The notes under the pieces: generated by a model
What the model saw: only the letters and a program-made list of their open reading frames with translations
The model's database searches: none
Told to the model about the DNA's origin: nothing
Translations under genes and position numbers: made by a program
Shown: piece after piece, positions 1 to 8,700 of the stretch
Position numbering within the stretch: the first letter of the stretch is position 1
Layout of the letters: each line of letters opens with the position of its first letter
NCBI RefSeq assembly: GCF_900218035.1
Contig: NZ_OBMR01000004.1
Span: forward strand, 248,001-312,000
DNA length: 64,000 nucleotides
Reading direction: 5' to 3'
Source of the DNA: Pseudobutyrivibrio ruminis DSM 9787
GTDB lineage: Bacteria; Bacillota; Clostridia; Lachnospirales; Lachnospiraceae

Positions 1-48
1 TCCTTGCACATAGATGGCCTGTCATAGAATTTCACACTGCATACAGAT

Positions 49-762
49 TCAATCTTTCTGCTTTTTTAATTTATATAGTATTGCAAATATGAACACTATT
101 AGTAGATAAACTAGAATAATCATCACTATTTCACCAATACCAATACTCCCCACATTAGGAATAATTGCACCAAACAAAATGGTTGATAATGCCATTGGGC
201 TCACTCGCAATAATAAAGATACAAATATTTCTTTGAAAGATCTGCTATCAATCTTCTCTATATGCTTTTTCTCTTCATTATTAGATTTCTTGGTTTTCCT
301 TGCGCGAACTACTCGCTCCCATTGACTACTATATAAAGTATCTACATCAACATTATTTTGAATGATATAATCAACCACCTGATTAAATTTCTCATTGCCA
401 ATAATAGCTTGCGTTAAATCAATCCAAAATATTTTCTTGTAACTAAGTATAATCGCATCCGAACTCGAATATTGATTGTATTTAGCAGCATGTACATATC
501 TACAACTATCAATTCTATTTCGTTTCAAAAATGGCGCATAAACTATAGTTATATTATTTCCATCGATAATTACTTTTTTGAACATCGATGAGAGCATGGC
601 TATTATTATGGTGATTGCAATTAATGCTATAACACTCCCAAAAATTCTCAGATCCTTAAAGATAAAATTTACGTCAAGAAATAAAAATGTCCCAGCTGAT
701 ACTATCAACGCAATCTGCAATGATTTATCATTTTTAATTATTGTTCTATTCACTGAAATCAA
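49..762 (-). CDS. Membrane protein with PH-like middle domain
   Basis: Function is not recognised. The 237-residue protein has two N-terminal hydrophobic helices (about residues 15-60), a soluble beta-rich stretch that resembles bacterial PH-type membrane proteins (about 62-105), a charged lysine/glutamate-rich linker (about 150-175) and two C-terminal membrane helices (about 180-232). The start is uncertain: a TTG at 762 overlaps the end of the upstream propeller remnant, and a GTG at 753 is equally possible; neither has a strong ribosome binding site. It sits at the outer edge of the decayed zone downstream of the type VII secretion genes, next to other small membrane proteins, so an orphan immunity-type role is conceivable but unproven. 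Confidence 0.55.
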   Translation of the reverse strand: MISVNRTIIKNDKSLQIALIVSAGTFLFLDVNFIFKDLRIFGSVIALIAITIIIAMLSSMFKKVIIDGNNITIVYAPFLKRNRIDSCRYVHAAKYNQYSSSDAIILSYKKIFWIDLTQAIIGNEKFNQVVDYIIQNNVDVDTLYSSQWERVVRARKTKKSNNEEKKHIEKIDSRSFKEIFVSLLLRVSPMALSTILFGAIIPNVGSIGIGEIVMIILVYLLIVFIFAILYKLKKQKD

Positions 763-1073
763 AATACCCCGCTTGTCCTTCGTTGTTCAACTTCATCGTA
801 CCTTCTACACATCCGGTTTGTATATTGTAAACATATAGGGTTCCGTAATTCGGTGTTGTAAATAGCCCCAAATGTAATACCGAATATGCTATATATTTTC
901 CATCATTATTTATAGAAATCCATTTATCTGATGGCCTTTCGGCTATAATCTCCTTCTTACCTGTAACAAGATCATAACGAATTACATTTCCATCACATAC
1001 GCCATAAACATATTTTTCTCTTATTCATCCTGGATGACCAACCAGTAGACATACTCTTCCCCTTTAACTGCAC
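746..1073 (-). pseudogene. Remnant of a beta-propeller (TolB/DUF5050-like) gene
   Basis: Reading the minus strand from about 1020 to a stop at 746 gives a peptide with the repeat style of a propeller (YVYGVCDGNVIRYDLVTGKK, later WISINNDGKYIAYSV and LYVYNIQTG). It has no start codon. A second short frame (EEYVYWLVIQDE) lies just upstream of it in a different phase, which suggests a frameshift. The 5' part of the gene is replaced by the lipoprotein gene that ends at 1074. I read this as the 3' end of a broken gene; the exact family cannot be fixed from so short a piece. Confidence 0.5.
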
Positions 1074-1652
1074 TTATTCATATATATCCGGAATAAATAT
1101 TCCGTACCTTTCTATTCTTCCCGATTCATCGAATAATATTTTTTCGCTTTGATCAAAAACTTTAAGTCTGTCGTCAGCTTTTACAGCAATAACGCACTTT
1201 ACTCCTTGCTTCTCTGTCTGTTTTGTATTTTTTGAATAATTCTCAATTAAAACAAAATATTTTTCACTGTCAGTCTCTATATAGTAATATGACTTAATCA
1301 ATTTAATCTCATAATTGTTGTCTAATTCTTCAAATGAACTAGGTGGATCTGATTCCTCATATGAAATAACTGTGCCATCTATAAAATCACAAAGTCGTTG
1401 GATATCATTATCAATGTTCGCAGAATTGCTTACAGCATTCTCAGAAAATATGCTTTTTATAACATCTAAATCATCATTATTTATCCCAGCTATAATTTTA
1501 TCCATTATTTCATTAGATATCTCTTCGTCACTATCTTCAAATAATTTATCTATATCATTTGTTGCCTCACTTTCGCCTATTATTGAACCGCACCCTATAA
1601 TCATAGTTAACGATATAAAAAGTATAATCGAACACTTTATTAGTCTATGCAT
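1074..1652 (-). CDS. DUF5104-like lipoprotein
   Basis: A predicted secreted lipoprotein of 192 residues. The ATG at 1652 is chosen because a GGGAGGG ribosome binding site lies 6 bases upstream; a TTG further upstream would sit inside that site. The N-terminus is a short basic stretch, a hydrophobic helix and a lipobox (MIIGC), so the mature protein should be lipid-anchored outside the cell. The remainder, with a helical MDKIIAGINNDDLDVIKSIF segment followed by an NTF2-like alpha+beta region, resembles DUF5104 lipoproteins of Firmicutes, whose function is unknown. Proteins of this shape are often found near polymorphic toxins, so an outward-facing immunity role is possible (inference). Confidence 0.6.
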   Translation of the reverse strand: MHRLIKCSIILFISLTMIIGCGSIIGESEATNDIDKLFEDSDEEISNEIMDKIIAGINNDDLDVIKSIFSENAVSNSANIDNDIQRLCDFIDGTVISYEESDPPSSFEELDNNYEIKLIKSYYYIETDSEKYFVLIENYSKNTKQTEKQGVKCVIAVKADDRLKVFDQSEKILFDESGRIERYGIFIPDIYE

Positions 1653-1677
1653 TGATTGCCCTCCCAAATACTGTGGT

Positions 1678-1692
1678 GCCTGACCCCATTAC
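1678..1692. repeat. GCCTGACCCCATTAC half-site
   Basis: One copy of a 15-base sequence that recurs at 3675-3689 (same orientation), at 3715-3729 (inverted, one change) and at 5331-5345 (one change). Here it lies exactly at the broken end of the essC fragment, so it marks a recombination or insertion junction. Sequences of this kind resemble REP/MITE-type element ends, but no transposase is present to prove it. Confidence 0.6.
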
Positions 1693-1693
1693 A

Positions 1694-1828
1694 CTAGAGG
1701 TATTACCTATGACAAAATCATTTCTACCCACTGTACTGATTTCCATGTCATAGGTTACCTTTGCATTTCTTATTCTTCTGTTTTCTGCAATATTTATTTT
1801 TTCTGCTTCAAATCTTTATTCTCCGTTT
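1694..1828 (-). pseudogene. essC: Duplicated 5' fragment of essC
   Basis: About 135 bases match the first 40-odd codons plus leader of the intact essC gene (15552-15686) with roughly a dozen mismatches. The encoded stretch (RNAKVTYDMEISTVGRN, then VIGNTSS) corresponds to the start of the EssC FHA-like domain. The initiating TTG of the intact gene is TTT here, and the copy ends abruptly at a GCCTGACCCCATTAC repeat. It is therefore a dead fragment. It shows that an effector/immunity block like the one upstream of essC was copied or cut at this point. Confidence 0.85.
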
Positions 1829-1839
1829 GATATATTTTT

Positions 1840-2295
1840 TCACTCAACTTTTTCTACTATAGCCCATTTAGTATTCGTTAAATATGTCACTTTAACACGA
1901 TTACCTTTCTTAATATCTTTGTCAGCCCATAGCACTCGATATTCTATTTCCTCATTTTCGTGTATTACTATAATTGATTTAAACAATCCAAGTGCGCCTC
2001 CGTCCACTACTTCCTGATATGCACTTCCGTTAGACTCTACATAATTTTTTTCAATACAACTTGGCGTATCTTTTATAATTGGAATAATTATATAAAAAGT
2101 GATAAATATTATAAAAATTACCACTGTGGATCGTACACTGATTTTTATTTTATTATTATTTTCCGATATTCTTATTCGTTCTTCCATCATAAACGGAGCT
2201 TCGCTTATACACAAAAAAATAGTCCAAATAACTGCTACTATATATAACAAGTATGATATTACCAAGTATTTGCAAAATATTGCTGAATAATCCAT
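1840..2295 (-). CDS. Membrane protein, paralogue of candidate Rhs immunity protein
   Basis: A 151-residue protein with two hydrophobic helices (about residues 10-30 and 55-75) and a C-terminal soluble domain. The soluble domain matches the product of 16762-17226: both carry QEV(V/T)DGG(A/L)LGLFK(S/T)IIV, a short acidic stretch, and VKVTYL(T/P)N(T/S)..A(I/V)(V/I)EK near the end. The other copy lies directly behind an Rhs toxin gene, so the family is a good candidate for immunity to that toxin. This copy has no toxin beside it and lies just upstream of the essC fragment (on the minus strand), mirroring the layout at 15.7 kb. The ATG is preceded by AGAGGAT. Confidence 0.6.
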   Translation of the reverse strand: MDYSAIFCKYLVISYLLYIVAVIWTIFLCISEAPFMMEERIRISENNNKIKISVRSTVVIFIIFITFYIIIPIIKDTPSCIEKNYVESNGSAYQEVVDGGALGLFKSIIVIHENEEIEYRVLWADKDIKKGNRVKVTYLTNTKWAIVEKVE

Positions 2296-2353
2296 ATGAT
2301 TTATCCTCTCTTAACACATTGGGCCCTAAATCCAATATAGCTAGGCTGGCTTT

Positions 2354-2932
2354 CTAGTTACATCTGCTCTTTGTGTGTACCATAATTGCCATATACAAAT
2401 ATATTAGAAACGCGCTTATTACACTGCAAATACACAAATATAGTTTTGAAAATTGAATATCATTAATATTCCTAACAATATTTCTTATGAAAACAACTAA
2501 TCCTATTGATATGGATGATGTTACCCCTACCCCAATTGGTGAATATCTTCTTCCTTTTGTCTTTGCTTTTTTTTCAATAACAAATGCTAGGATTGCTATC
2601 CCTGCAATTATGCCTAAATAAGCAATAATAAATGCATATGACATATTTAAAACAAGCATCTGACGTAATACAATCATTAAAAAAATGATTATAATTTCAG
2701 CAGTAGCAACTGATAATCTTACCTTTGTCTTCATATAGTCAATTTTTTCTCGTTTGCTTACCCATTCATATAATAAAACTAATACTACAATCCCCTGTAC
2801 CTCTATTAGTATGATGGGAATATTTATCGTTTTTTGAATTAATCCTATTGCACAATCTATTAAAGCTAAACTACACAACAACAGGTACCCTTTTAGAAAA
2901 TTTTCCTCAGCTTGTTTTCTATTTAAAGCCAT
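2354..2932 (-). CDS. Multi-pass membrane protein, unknown
   Basis: Not recognised. The 192-residue product is very hydrophobic, with about six predicted helices arranged in three pairs separated by short basic loops (EWVSKREKIDYMKTK near residue 60; EKKAKTKGRR near residue 120). The start has a GGAGTGAG ribosome binding site. No catalytic motif is visible. It lies between two other small membrane proteins in the accessory zone; a role as an orphan immunity protein or transport component cannot be decided. Confidence 0.5.
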   Translation of the reverse strand: MALNRKQAEENFLKGYLLLCSLALIDCAIGLIQKTINIPIILIEVQGIVVLVLLYEWVSKREKIDYMKTKVRLSVATAEIIIIFLMIVLRQMLVLNMSYAFIIAYLGIIAGIAILAFVIEKKAKTKGRRYSPIGVGVTSSISIGLVVFIRNIVRNINDIQFSKLYLCICSVISAFLIYLYMAIMVHTKSRCN

Positions 2933-3048
2933 GATTTCAACTCACTCCATCCTTATCTACAGTATCATTTATCGCCTTAACACCATCAGTTAAATATGAA
3001 ACAGTGGTGCCTTAAGCTGAAAAGCCATGCTCTCATTGAAGATTGTAG

Positions 3049-3465
3049 TTATAACATTCCTTTATCATGAAAGTAATTTTTTATATCTTCATATCCCTGA
3101 CAATGATATGGTATTTTTAGTCTCTTGTGAGACTCTGTATCTATAATTATTTGAGAATTTATATATCTACCGTAGTCTGCTAGCTCCACATTTTTTATCT
3201 CATCCAAATTAAAATGATATTTTTTATTTATGATATTGTTGTACACAAATATATTGTCATTTATATCAATTTTTTTATTAATAAAAATTAGTAACGTGTA
3301 TATTCCTGACACCGAGAAAAATATAAGAATTACCCCAATGATATAATCCACCTTATCAGGCATAATTCTTGTTAAAAACACTGAAACACATGCATACATA
3401 ATTACTAAACATGAATAAAACAAATAAATAAAACTCCTATATGTTACACTAATTGACTCTTTCAA
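3049..3465 (-). CDS. Small membrane protein with PH-like domain
   Basis: A 138-residue protein. Two N-terminal membrane helices (about residues 10-30 and 40-62) are followed by a cytoplasmic beta-rich domain with the pattern of bacterial PH-type proteins (IDINDNIFVYNNIINKKYHF, then IKNVELADYG and a closing helix). The start is a TTG with AGGAGAA about 9 bases upstream. It resembles in layout the first gene of the window. Function unknown; the genomic setting next to toxin and immunity remnants suggests an accessory or immunity role only by association. Confidence 0.5.
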   Translation of the reverse strand: MKESISVTYRSFIYLFYSCLVIMYACVSVFLTRIMPDKVDYIIGVILIFFSVSGIYTLLIFINKKIDINDNIFVYNNIINKKYHFNLDEIKNVELADYGRYINSQIIIDTESHKRLKIPYHCQGYEDIKNYFHDKGML

Positions 3466-3614
3466 ACGTTCATTCTCCTAATCGCCTGAGACACGGAATT
3501 TGCCTCACCACAAATCAACGACTCTATATTAATTATGTCGTCTATTTACTTATTTAGTAGTATTGTAATACTCTCCATTGCAGCTTTCAAGGGATAATTG
3601 TTAGAATTTTTAGT

Positions 3615-3648
3615 GAAAAAATAAAGCTGCCTCAATTGAGACAGCTTT
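3615..3648 (-). terminator. Rho-independent terminator
   Basis: On the minus strand an 11-bp stem (AAAGCTGTCTC with GAGGCAGCTTT, one wobble) with a 4-base loop is followed by ATTTTTT. It would end transcription of the ATPase gene at 3810-5042. Confidence 0.7.
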
Positions 3649-3674
3649 ACTGCTATTGAACTGGTAATATTGTG

Positions 3675-3729
3675 GCCTGACCCCATTACGAATTTATTAC
3701 ATTGTGCTTTCTATGTAATAGGGTCAGGC
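3675..3729. repeat. Inverted-repeat hairpin element (MITE/REP-like)
   Basis: GCCTGACCCCATTAC at 3675-3689 faces GTAATAGGGTCAGGC at 3715-3729, giving a 15-bp stem with one mismatch around a 25-base loop. The same half-site occurs at 1678-1692 and 5331-5345, always at boundaries between remnants and intact genes. Such stem-loops are typical of short non-autonomous elements moved by an IS200-like transposase elsewhere, but no such gene is in the window. Confidence 0.65.
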
Positions 3730-3809
3730 AACTACTCCTTATCGGTTTGCAGAACTTAATGCAATATATGGATTTTTTGCATTTACCTCTGGAAGTGACG
3801 AAAAATATC

Positions 3810-5042
3810 TTAAATATATTCAATTGGTAATGCAATCAAGTTTTCTCTCAAATACATTTTTTTGTCAGTCAAACAAAGGATAACACCTAACCCTCTTTTC
3901 TTATCAGGAATTTTGTCTAAGATTTCGTTTGCACTACCCATTGACGCTTTTGGATTTCCGGTCATTTTTATTTCGACTGGATATAATTTACCATTTTCTT
4001 CAATTATTAAATCTATCTCATTTTCTTTGGTTGTAGTCTTATCCTTACCTCGATAGTAGAAAATAGAAAATCTATAATCTTGTCCTTCGTTTGCATATGT
4101 CTTAAGAATTTCAGAAACAACAAATGTTTCAAACATGTTTCCAGCAACTGCACTATTTTTCAGTGCATCAGCCGTCAACCATCTTGTTAAGTAGCAAGCT
4201 AAGCCTGTATCTCTAAAATATACTTTGGGTGCTTTAATAGCTCTGGTTAATGCATTGGCGCTATATGGTTGTAAAATGTAAACTATCCCAGTCCGCTCGA
4301 GTATAGATAGCCAACTCTTAACGGTTGGTTCTGTAACTCCTACATCTCCAGCAATGTTAGCATAATTGAGCATTTCACCAGTTCTTGCTGCAACAGCTGT
4401 TAGGAATTTCAAAAATGTAATACTATCTGTTGCTATTAATTCATTAATATCACGTTCCAAATATGTATCAACATAAGATGAATAAAAGTCTTGCCACTCT
4501 CGATTGACATCATATAACTCTGGATACGAACCTTTATGTATTATTTCCCATATGTCTTTATATTGAACGAGTTCTTTTTCTCGTTCAATAAAGTATTCTT
4601 CTGTTGGCACAAAGTGCTTGTTAAATTTTACATTGAAAATTTCTCGAAGCGATAACCCCAAAAGCTCCATAATTGAGACGCGTCCTGCTAAAGATTCGCT
4701 CATTCCCTTCATTAATTCCAATTTTTGAGAGCAAGAAAAAACAAATTGTCCTCTTTCATCTGAATCATCGACAATTGCTTTTATATCTTCTAGAATACTG
4801 TTTTCCTTTTGGACTTCATCAATAAATAAAGGCTTTGGATTGTTTAGAAAGAAAAGCTTAGGCTCCTCTTTAGCCTGTAGCCGAGTCATTTTATCATCAA
4901 ATGTCACACGATTATACTTTGGGAATTCGTGCTTTAAAAGCGTTGATTTTCCCACTTGTCTAGCGCCTGTTAGTAATAAACATTTACTAGTATTTGCTCG
5001 TTCTACTATTTTATTTGTAATTGCTCTATTTATATATCCCAT
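3810..5042 (-). CDS. AAA ATPase with DUF4143 domain
   Basis: A 410-residue member of the AAA_14/DUF4143 family. The N-terminal ATPase has the Walker A sequence GARQVGKST (about residues 27-35) and a Walker B-like LFIDEVQK (about 78-85). Then come a DUF4143 region with winged-helix character and a C-terminal restriction-nuclease-like fold whose E-x-D...V-E-I-K residues (ENEIDLII, YPVEIKM) resemble a PD-(D/E)XK core. The family is common and mobile in anaerobes; its biological role is unclear. The ATG at 5042 is chosen for its spacing to GAGGTT. The gene is flanked by inverted 15-base repeats at 3715-3729 and 5331-5345, so it may have arrived as a cassette. Confidence 0.85.
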   Translation of the reverse strand: MGYINRAITNKIVERANTSKCLLLTGARQVGKSTLLKHEFPKYNRVTFDDKMTRLQAKEEPKLFFLNNPKPLFIDEVQKENSILEDIKAIVDDSDERGQFVFSCSQKLELMKGMSESLAGRVSIMELLGLSLREIFNVKFNKHFVPTEEYFIEREKELVQYKDIWEIIHKGSYPELYDVNREWQDFYSSYVDTYLERDINELIATDSITFLKFLTAVAARTGEMLNYANIAGDVGVTEPTVKSWLSILERTGIVYILQPYSANALTRAIKAPKVYFRDTGLACYLTRWLTADALKNSAVAGNMFETFVVSEILKTYANEGQDYRFSIFYYRGKDKTTTKENEIDLIIEENGKLYPVEIKMTGNPKASMGSANEILDKIPDKKRGLGVILCLTDKKMYLRENLIALPIEYI

Positions 5043-5055
5043 AAACATAACCTCG

Positions 5056-5083
5056 ACCAATCTAAAATATGGTTTTATTATAG
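5056..5083. repeat. 28-base direct repeat, copy 1, with minus-strand -10 box
   Basis: This 28-base unit is repeated at 5114-5141 with about five differences, all but one clustered in the middle. Read on the minus strand each copy contains TATAAT followed by an AT-rich block ending in AGATT. Copy 1 places the TATAAT about 35 bases upstream of the ATPase start, so it may be its promoter. The paired copies could also be operator sites. Confidence 0.5.
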
Positions 5084-5113
5084 CCGCATTTAGTGACGTA
5101 GTCGACTGTACAG

Positions 5114-5141
5114 ACTAATCTAAAATAGAACTTTATTATAG
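5114..5141. repeat. 28-base direct repeat, copy 2
   Basis: Second copy of the unit at 5056-5083, starting 58 bases away in the same orientation and again containing TATAAT on the minus strand. Confidence 0.5.
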
Positions 5142-5330
5142 TCTCAATGTTTTCTCAAAAAATTAGTTGAAGTTGAGTTGGTTGAGTTGAGTTGAACGAT
5201 GGTCACTTTTGTGCCCCCTGTATTTGTCAAAGGTAAAAATGCCTTGGGGCGTTCCATACTTTAGCAAGGAAATCGTTAAAATCGCCAATGACATTCTCGA
5301 TATAGTAAGTTCTGATAAATAAACATTGGT

Positions 5331-5345
5331 GCCTAACCCCATTAC
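5331..5345. repeat. GCCTAACCCCATTAC half-site
   Basis: One-mismatch copy of the 15-base repeat. It is inverted relative to the copy at 3715-3729, so the two bracket the DUF4143 ATPase gene and the intervening scraps (about 1.6 kb). Confidence 0.55.
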
Positions 5346-5385
5346 GTAAAACTCTAAGTATAAACTTGTTATTCCAAATCAAATT

Positions 5386-5766
5386 TCATGGTTGCTTATT
5401 TATTCTTTTTATTACCCATTCTCCTTCCTTTTTTTCTATATCCACTGTAATCGTATCAGGTATTTCTTCAATCTTTATTGTTCCATCATCTTGTCTTATA
5501 ACCCTTATTGCATTAACATCCACATACATCCTAGCTCTATCAATAAACATTATCACTCGTCTGCACCTTACAGAAACCTTGTAAAAATCATCTCTTGGGT
5601 AATATGATTCTAAATGTACTCTATTAACCTCATTTTCAATACTTTCCCCATGTATTGCTGCTTCAAAATCGTTTAATATACCTCCTATCTGCTTATACGC
5701 GTAGAATCTATACGATACAATCAATACACTTACTACTATTATAGACACCAGTATTTTTTGTCTCAT
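5386..5766 (-). CDS. Candidate immunity protein for the amidase Rhs toxin
   Basis: A 126-residue protein with an N-terminal membrane anchor (about residues 5-24) and an outer alpha+beta domain of NTF2-like flavour (helical residues 28-45, then strands to the end). Its ATG is 2 bases beyond the stop of the Rhs gene, and its GGAGAG ribosome binding site lies inside that gene's end, so the two are translationally coupled. This is the usual place for an immunity gene. The paired toxin tip looks like a cell-wall amidase, and an immunity protein held on the outer face of the membrane is what such a toxin would require (inference). No homologue is recognised. Confidence 0.6.
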   Translation of the reverse strand: MRQKILVSIIVVSVLIVSYRFYAYKQIGGILNDFEAAIHGESIENEVNRVHLESYYPRDDFYKVSVRCRRVIMFIDRARMYVDVNAIRVIRQDDGTIKIEEIPDTITVDIEKKEGEWVIKRINKQP

Positions 5767-5768
5767 TA

Positions 5769-8700
5769 TTATCTCTCCAATTCATCATTTATTCTAACTA
5801 CAACAACGCCATATTCTCCATCTGGTCCCAAATTATCAGACAAACTTTGATCAAATCGTCTTTTAGTATTTCCTGCATATAATATATCATCATTTGTAAC
5901 ATCACTTACAATTGCAGCATGATGCACCTTTCCATCTTCATTAATAAAGTAAACCAGATCTCCTGTTTGTATATTTGCCGATCCTACGGCTTCCTTCACT
6001 CCATCTGCAGATGTTATAGTTATAACTCCACTATCTGATTGTGAAACACCATTATTAGAAAACTCGACCTTATCAGTATTTATATAACCATTATCTGGAT
6101 TACTAAAATATTCGTATTGTTTTGTTGCAACCGACCATGTCAAGCTATAGTCATATGTATACCAACTTCCAGCATAACCAAATTGATTATACATTTTGTA
6201 TTCGGTTCTATAATGGTACCAATCATCATTATAGCCAACTCCACCTGCCGCAATACATTGTGATACAAAATTTGCACAATTGGCTGTCCTTCCATCCATA
6301 TACATAGGGTTTCGAAAACCTGGATGAAGTAAAGACCATATATACTCATTAGTTGGTGATTCTCCTTGCCTTGGTGCAGCATACTTTTTAGCGTATTCTC
6401 TTACTGCATCTCTATCATATTTATATGTGTGGCTTTCACTTTCTTCGCACTCAGTAGGAGTATTGCCATTCCTGTCAACAAAGGATATAGCATTGCCAAA
6501 ACAATAACTATATATATTCATAGTATATGGTCTATATACAGACCCCTTTACATTATCCTCACTTTGGAATCTACCTGTACTTGCATCATAGAATCTCGCC
6601 TGTGCAAACTTAAGGCCTGAAACCTCGTCTTCCTGGTAGCCAGTGAATGCAAATGGTTGGATGATATTTCCGTTTGTTGTGTAATCATGCTTTCTTTGCT
6701 TGCCTGTTCTTGGGTCGATGTTTCGTCCAAAGTCATCGAATGCATATGATGATACTGCTATACCATCGGTACCTGTCATGTACATTGGTGAGCCTAGCTC
6801 ATCCTGGAGATAATAGTAGTTGCTTCCTGCCTTCGACATGCTGATTACGTTGTTGTCATAGATGAAGCTTTCTTTTTCTCCATTTACAGTTCTTTCAAGA
6901 AGATTGTAGTAATCTCTTGATAGGTCACATAAGTATTCTATTTTTTCTTCTGGTCTTGTAGATGCCACTCTAAAGCCAAGGCCGTTATACTGATTCTCTA
7001 GCTCGCCCTTTGTCACATCAGTTACTTTTGCAAGCATGTTTGTTGCATCAAAAGTAAAAGTCTTTTGTAAGAGACCGTCTACAAATTCTTTTGTCTGATT
7101 ACCACGTTTATCGTAGTCATATGTTTTTACGATTGCCTGACTATTATTAAGCTCTTTTGCTTCTACTAGTCTATCAAGTACGTCATACTTATAAGCTGTA
7201 GTTGTATCTTTTTCTGTAAGTACAGCTCTATTTCCAAAAGCATCATACTCGTAAGCTGATTTAGTCTTACCATTTAAACTTGATTCTGTAAGGCGGCCTA
7301 TTGCATCATACTTGTAATCATACTGACCTGATACTGCATCAAGGTCTCGTCTCTTTCTATTTATGCCACTGATAAGTCCTGTGTTGTCATAGGTATAGAA
7401 GTACTTATCAAGAACACCTTCTTTATCATGGCTTTCCATGCTTCTTAGGTTTCCACCTGGAAGGTATGAATACTCCTGCATTACTCCATTGGCAAAGCTT
7501 TTGTTTACAAGTCTTCCAAACTCATCATAGCTATAAGAAGTCTCTTCCCCATTTCCTACAACAGCTGAAAGCTTACCTTCTTCATCGTAGTTATATATGG
7601 CCACTCTTCCATCTGGATATGTAAGCTTTGTCTTTTCTCCTATTGAGTTATACTCATAGCCTACTGTTCTGTTTTGATAATCAGTTACCTTTGTAAGACG
7701 GCCTAAGATATCGCTCTCAAGTGTTGTTTTTCCAAGCCAATCATTTATCTCATTGAGTTGGTTTAATTCGTTATAAGAAAATTCTACACTTCTACCGTCT
7801 ACATAACCTACCTCTGTCACTACTCCAAGGTCATTGTACTTATAGTTTGTGGCGTAGTTATCCCTATCAGTCTTAGTCTTAAGACGTCCATACTGGTCGT
7901 ACTCGTATGTTTCTTCCTGACCAAGGGCATCTGTTACCTTTGTAAGCTGACCTGATAAGTTGTAAGAGTAGATTGTTACATGACCATCTTTTCCTACTGT
8001 TGGGAAGTATTCTGAATCCGTATTTACGATTCTTCCTTCTGCTCTATGAACTGACTGAAGGTTATCAAGCGCATCATAAGTGTAGGCGGTCTCGTTACCA
8101 AGTGCATCTACTACACTTTTAAGGCGACCTGTAGGAGTGTAGGTGTAAAGTGTAGTGCTTCTTCCATCCACTACCTTTGCGGCTCTTCCCATTGCATCAT
8201 ACTCGTATTCAACTGTACGTCCATCTGAGCCTTCTACTTTTGAAACTCTACTTAGTACGTCATAGCTATAGCTAATCTTATAGCCATCTGCAAATACTCT
8301 TGCTTCAACACGACCTACATTATCATATTTTAAAAGCTGCTCTATCTTGCCGCAAAAATAGATTACATTTAGTTTTCCTGCATTGGTGTATTCAAATCTT
8401 CTTACTCTTCCTGCAGCATCTGTGATTGTTTCTATTTCTCCAAGCCTGCTATAGGTGTAGCTTGTTTCATTTCCAAGTGGATCTGTCTCTTTTGTTACTC
8501 GACCAAGAAAATCATACTCTCTTGTGTACTTGTTTCCGAGAGTGTCTGTCATTTCTATGAGGTTGCCAGACTCGTCATAAGCATAAGATTTCTCATGACC
8601 TAAAGCATCAACCTCTTTTATGACTCTATTTAAGGCATCATAATCAAGGCTACGTACCTTTACGTCGCCTAAGTATTCTTCTATTACATTTCCATTTCTA

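Larger units (their letters stand above)
3466..3809. other. Intergenic stretch with terminator, hairpin repeat and coding scrap
   Basis: This 344-base gap contains a minus-strand terminator (3615-3648) and the inverted-repeat hairpin (3675-3729). After 3736 it has a plus-strand open stretch beginning PYRFAELNAIYGFFAF that runs into the antisense of the ATPase gene. That stretch has no start codon and no recognised family; it may be the edge of a gene destroyed when the flanking element inserted. No intact gene is seen. Confidence 0.4.
5061..5385. other. Intergenic stretch with repeats, no intact gene
   Basis: Between the ATPase start and the immunity gene lie the paired 28-base repeats, a short slippage-type run of GAGTT/GTTGA units (about 5163-5196), an isolated plus-strand 27-codon stretch at 5239-5322 (MPWGVPYFSKEIVKIANDIL then a short tail) that may be the end of a lost gene, and the GCCTAACCCCATTAC half-site. 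No ribosome binding site supports the 27-codon stretch. Confidence 0.4.

Noticed and set aside
5163-5196. GAGTT/GTTGA run as CRISPR or structured repeat
   Set aside because: It is a short slippage-type repeat without spacers.
5239-5322. 27-codon plus-strand stretch beginning MPWGVPYF
   Set aside because: It has no ribosome binding site and no known family; kept only as a possible scrap of a lost gene.
6140-6745. Alternative minus-strand frames inside the Rhs tip
   Set aside because: They are out-of-frame shadows of the toxin gene with low-complexity sequence.
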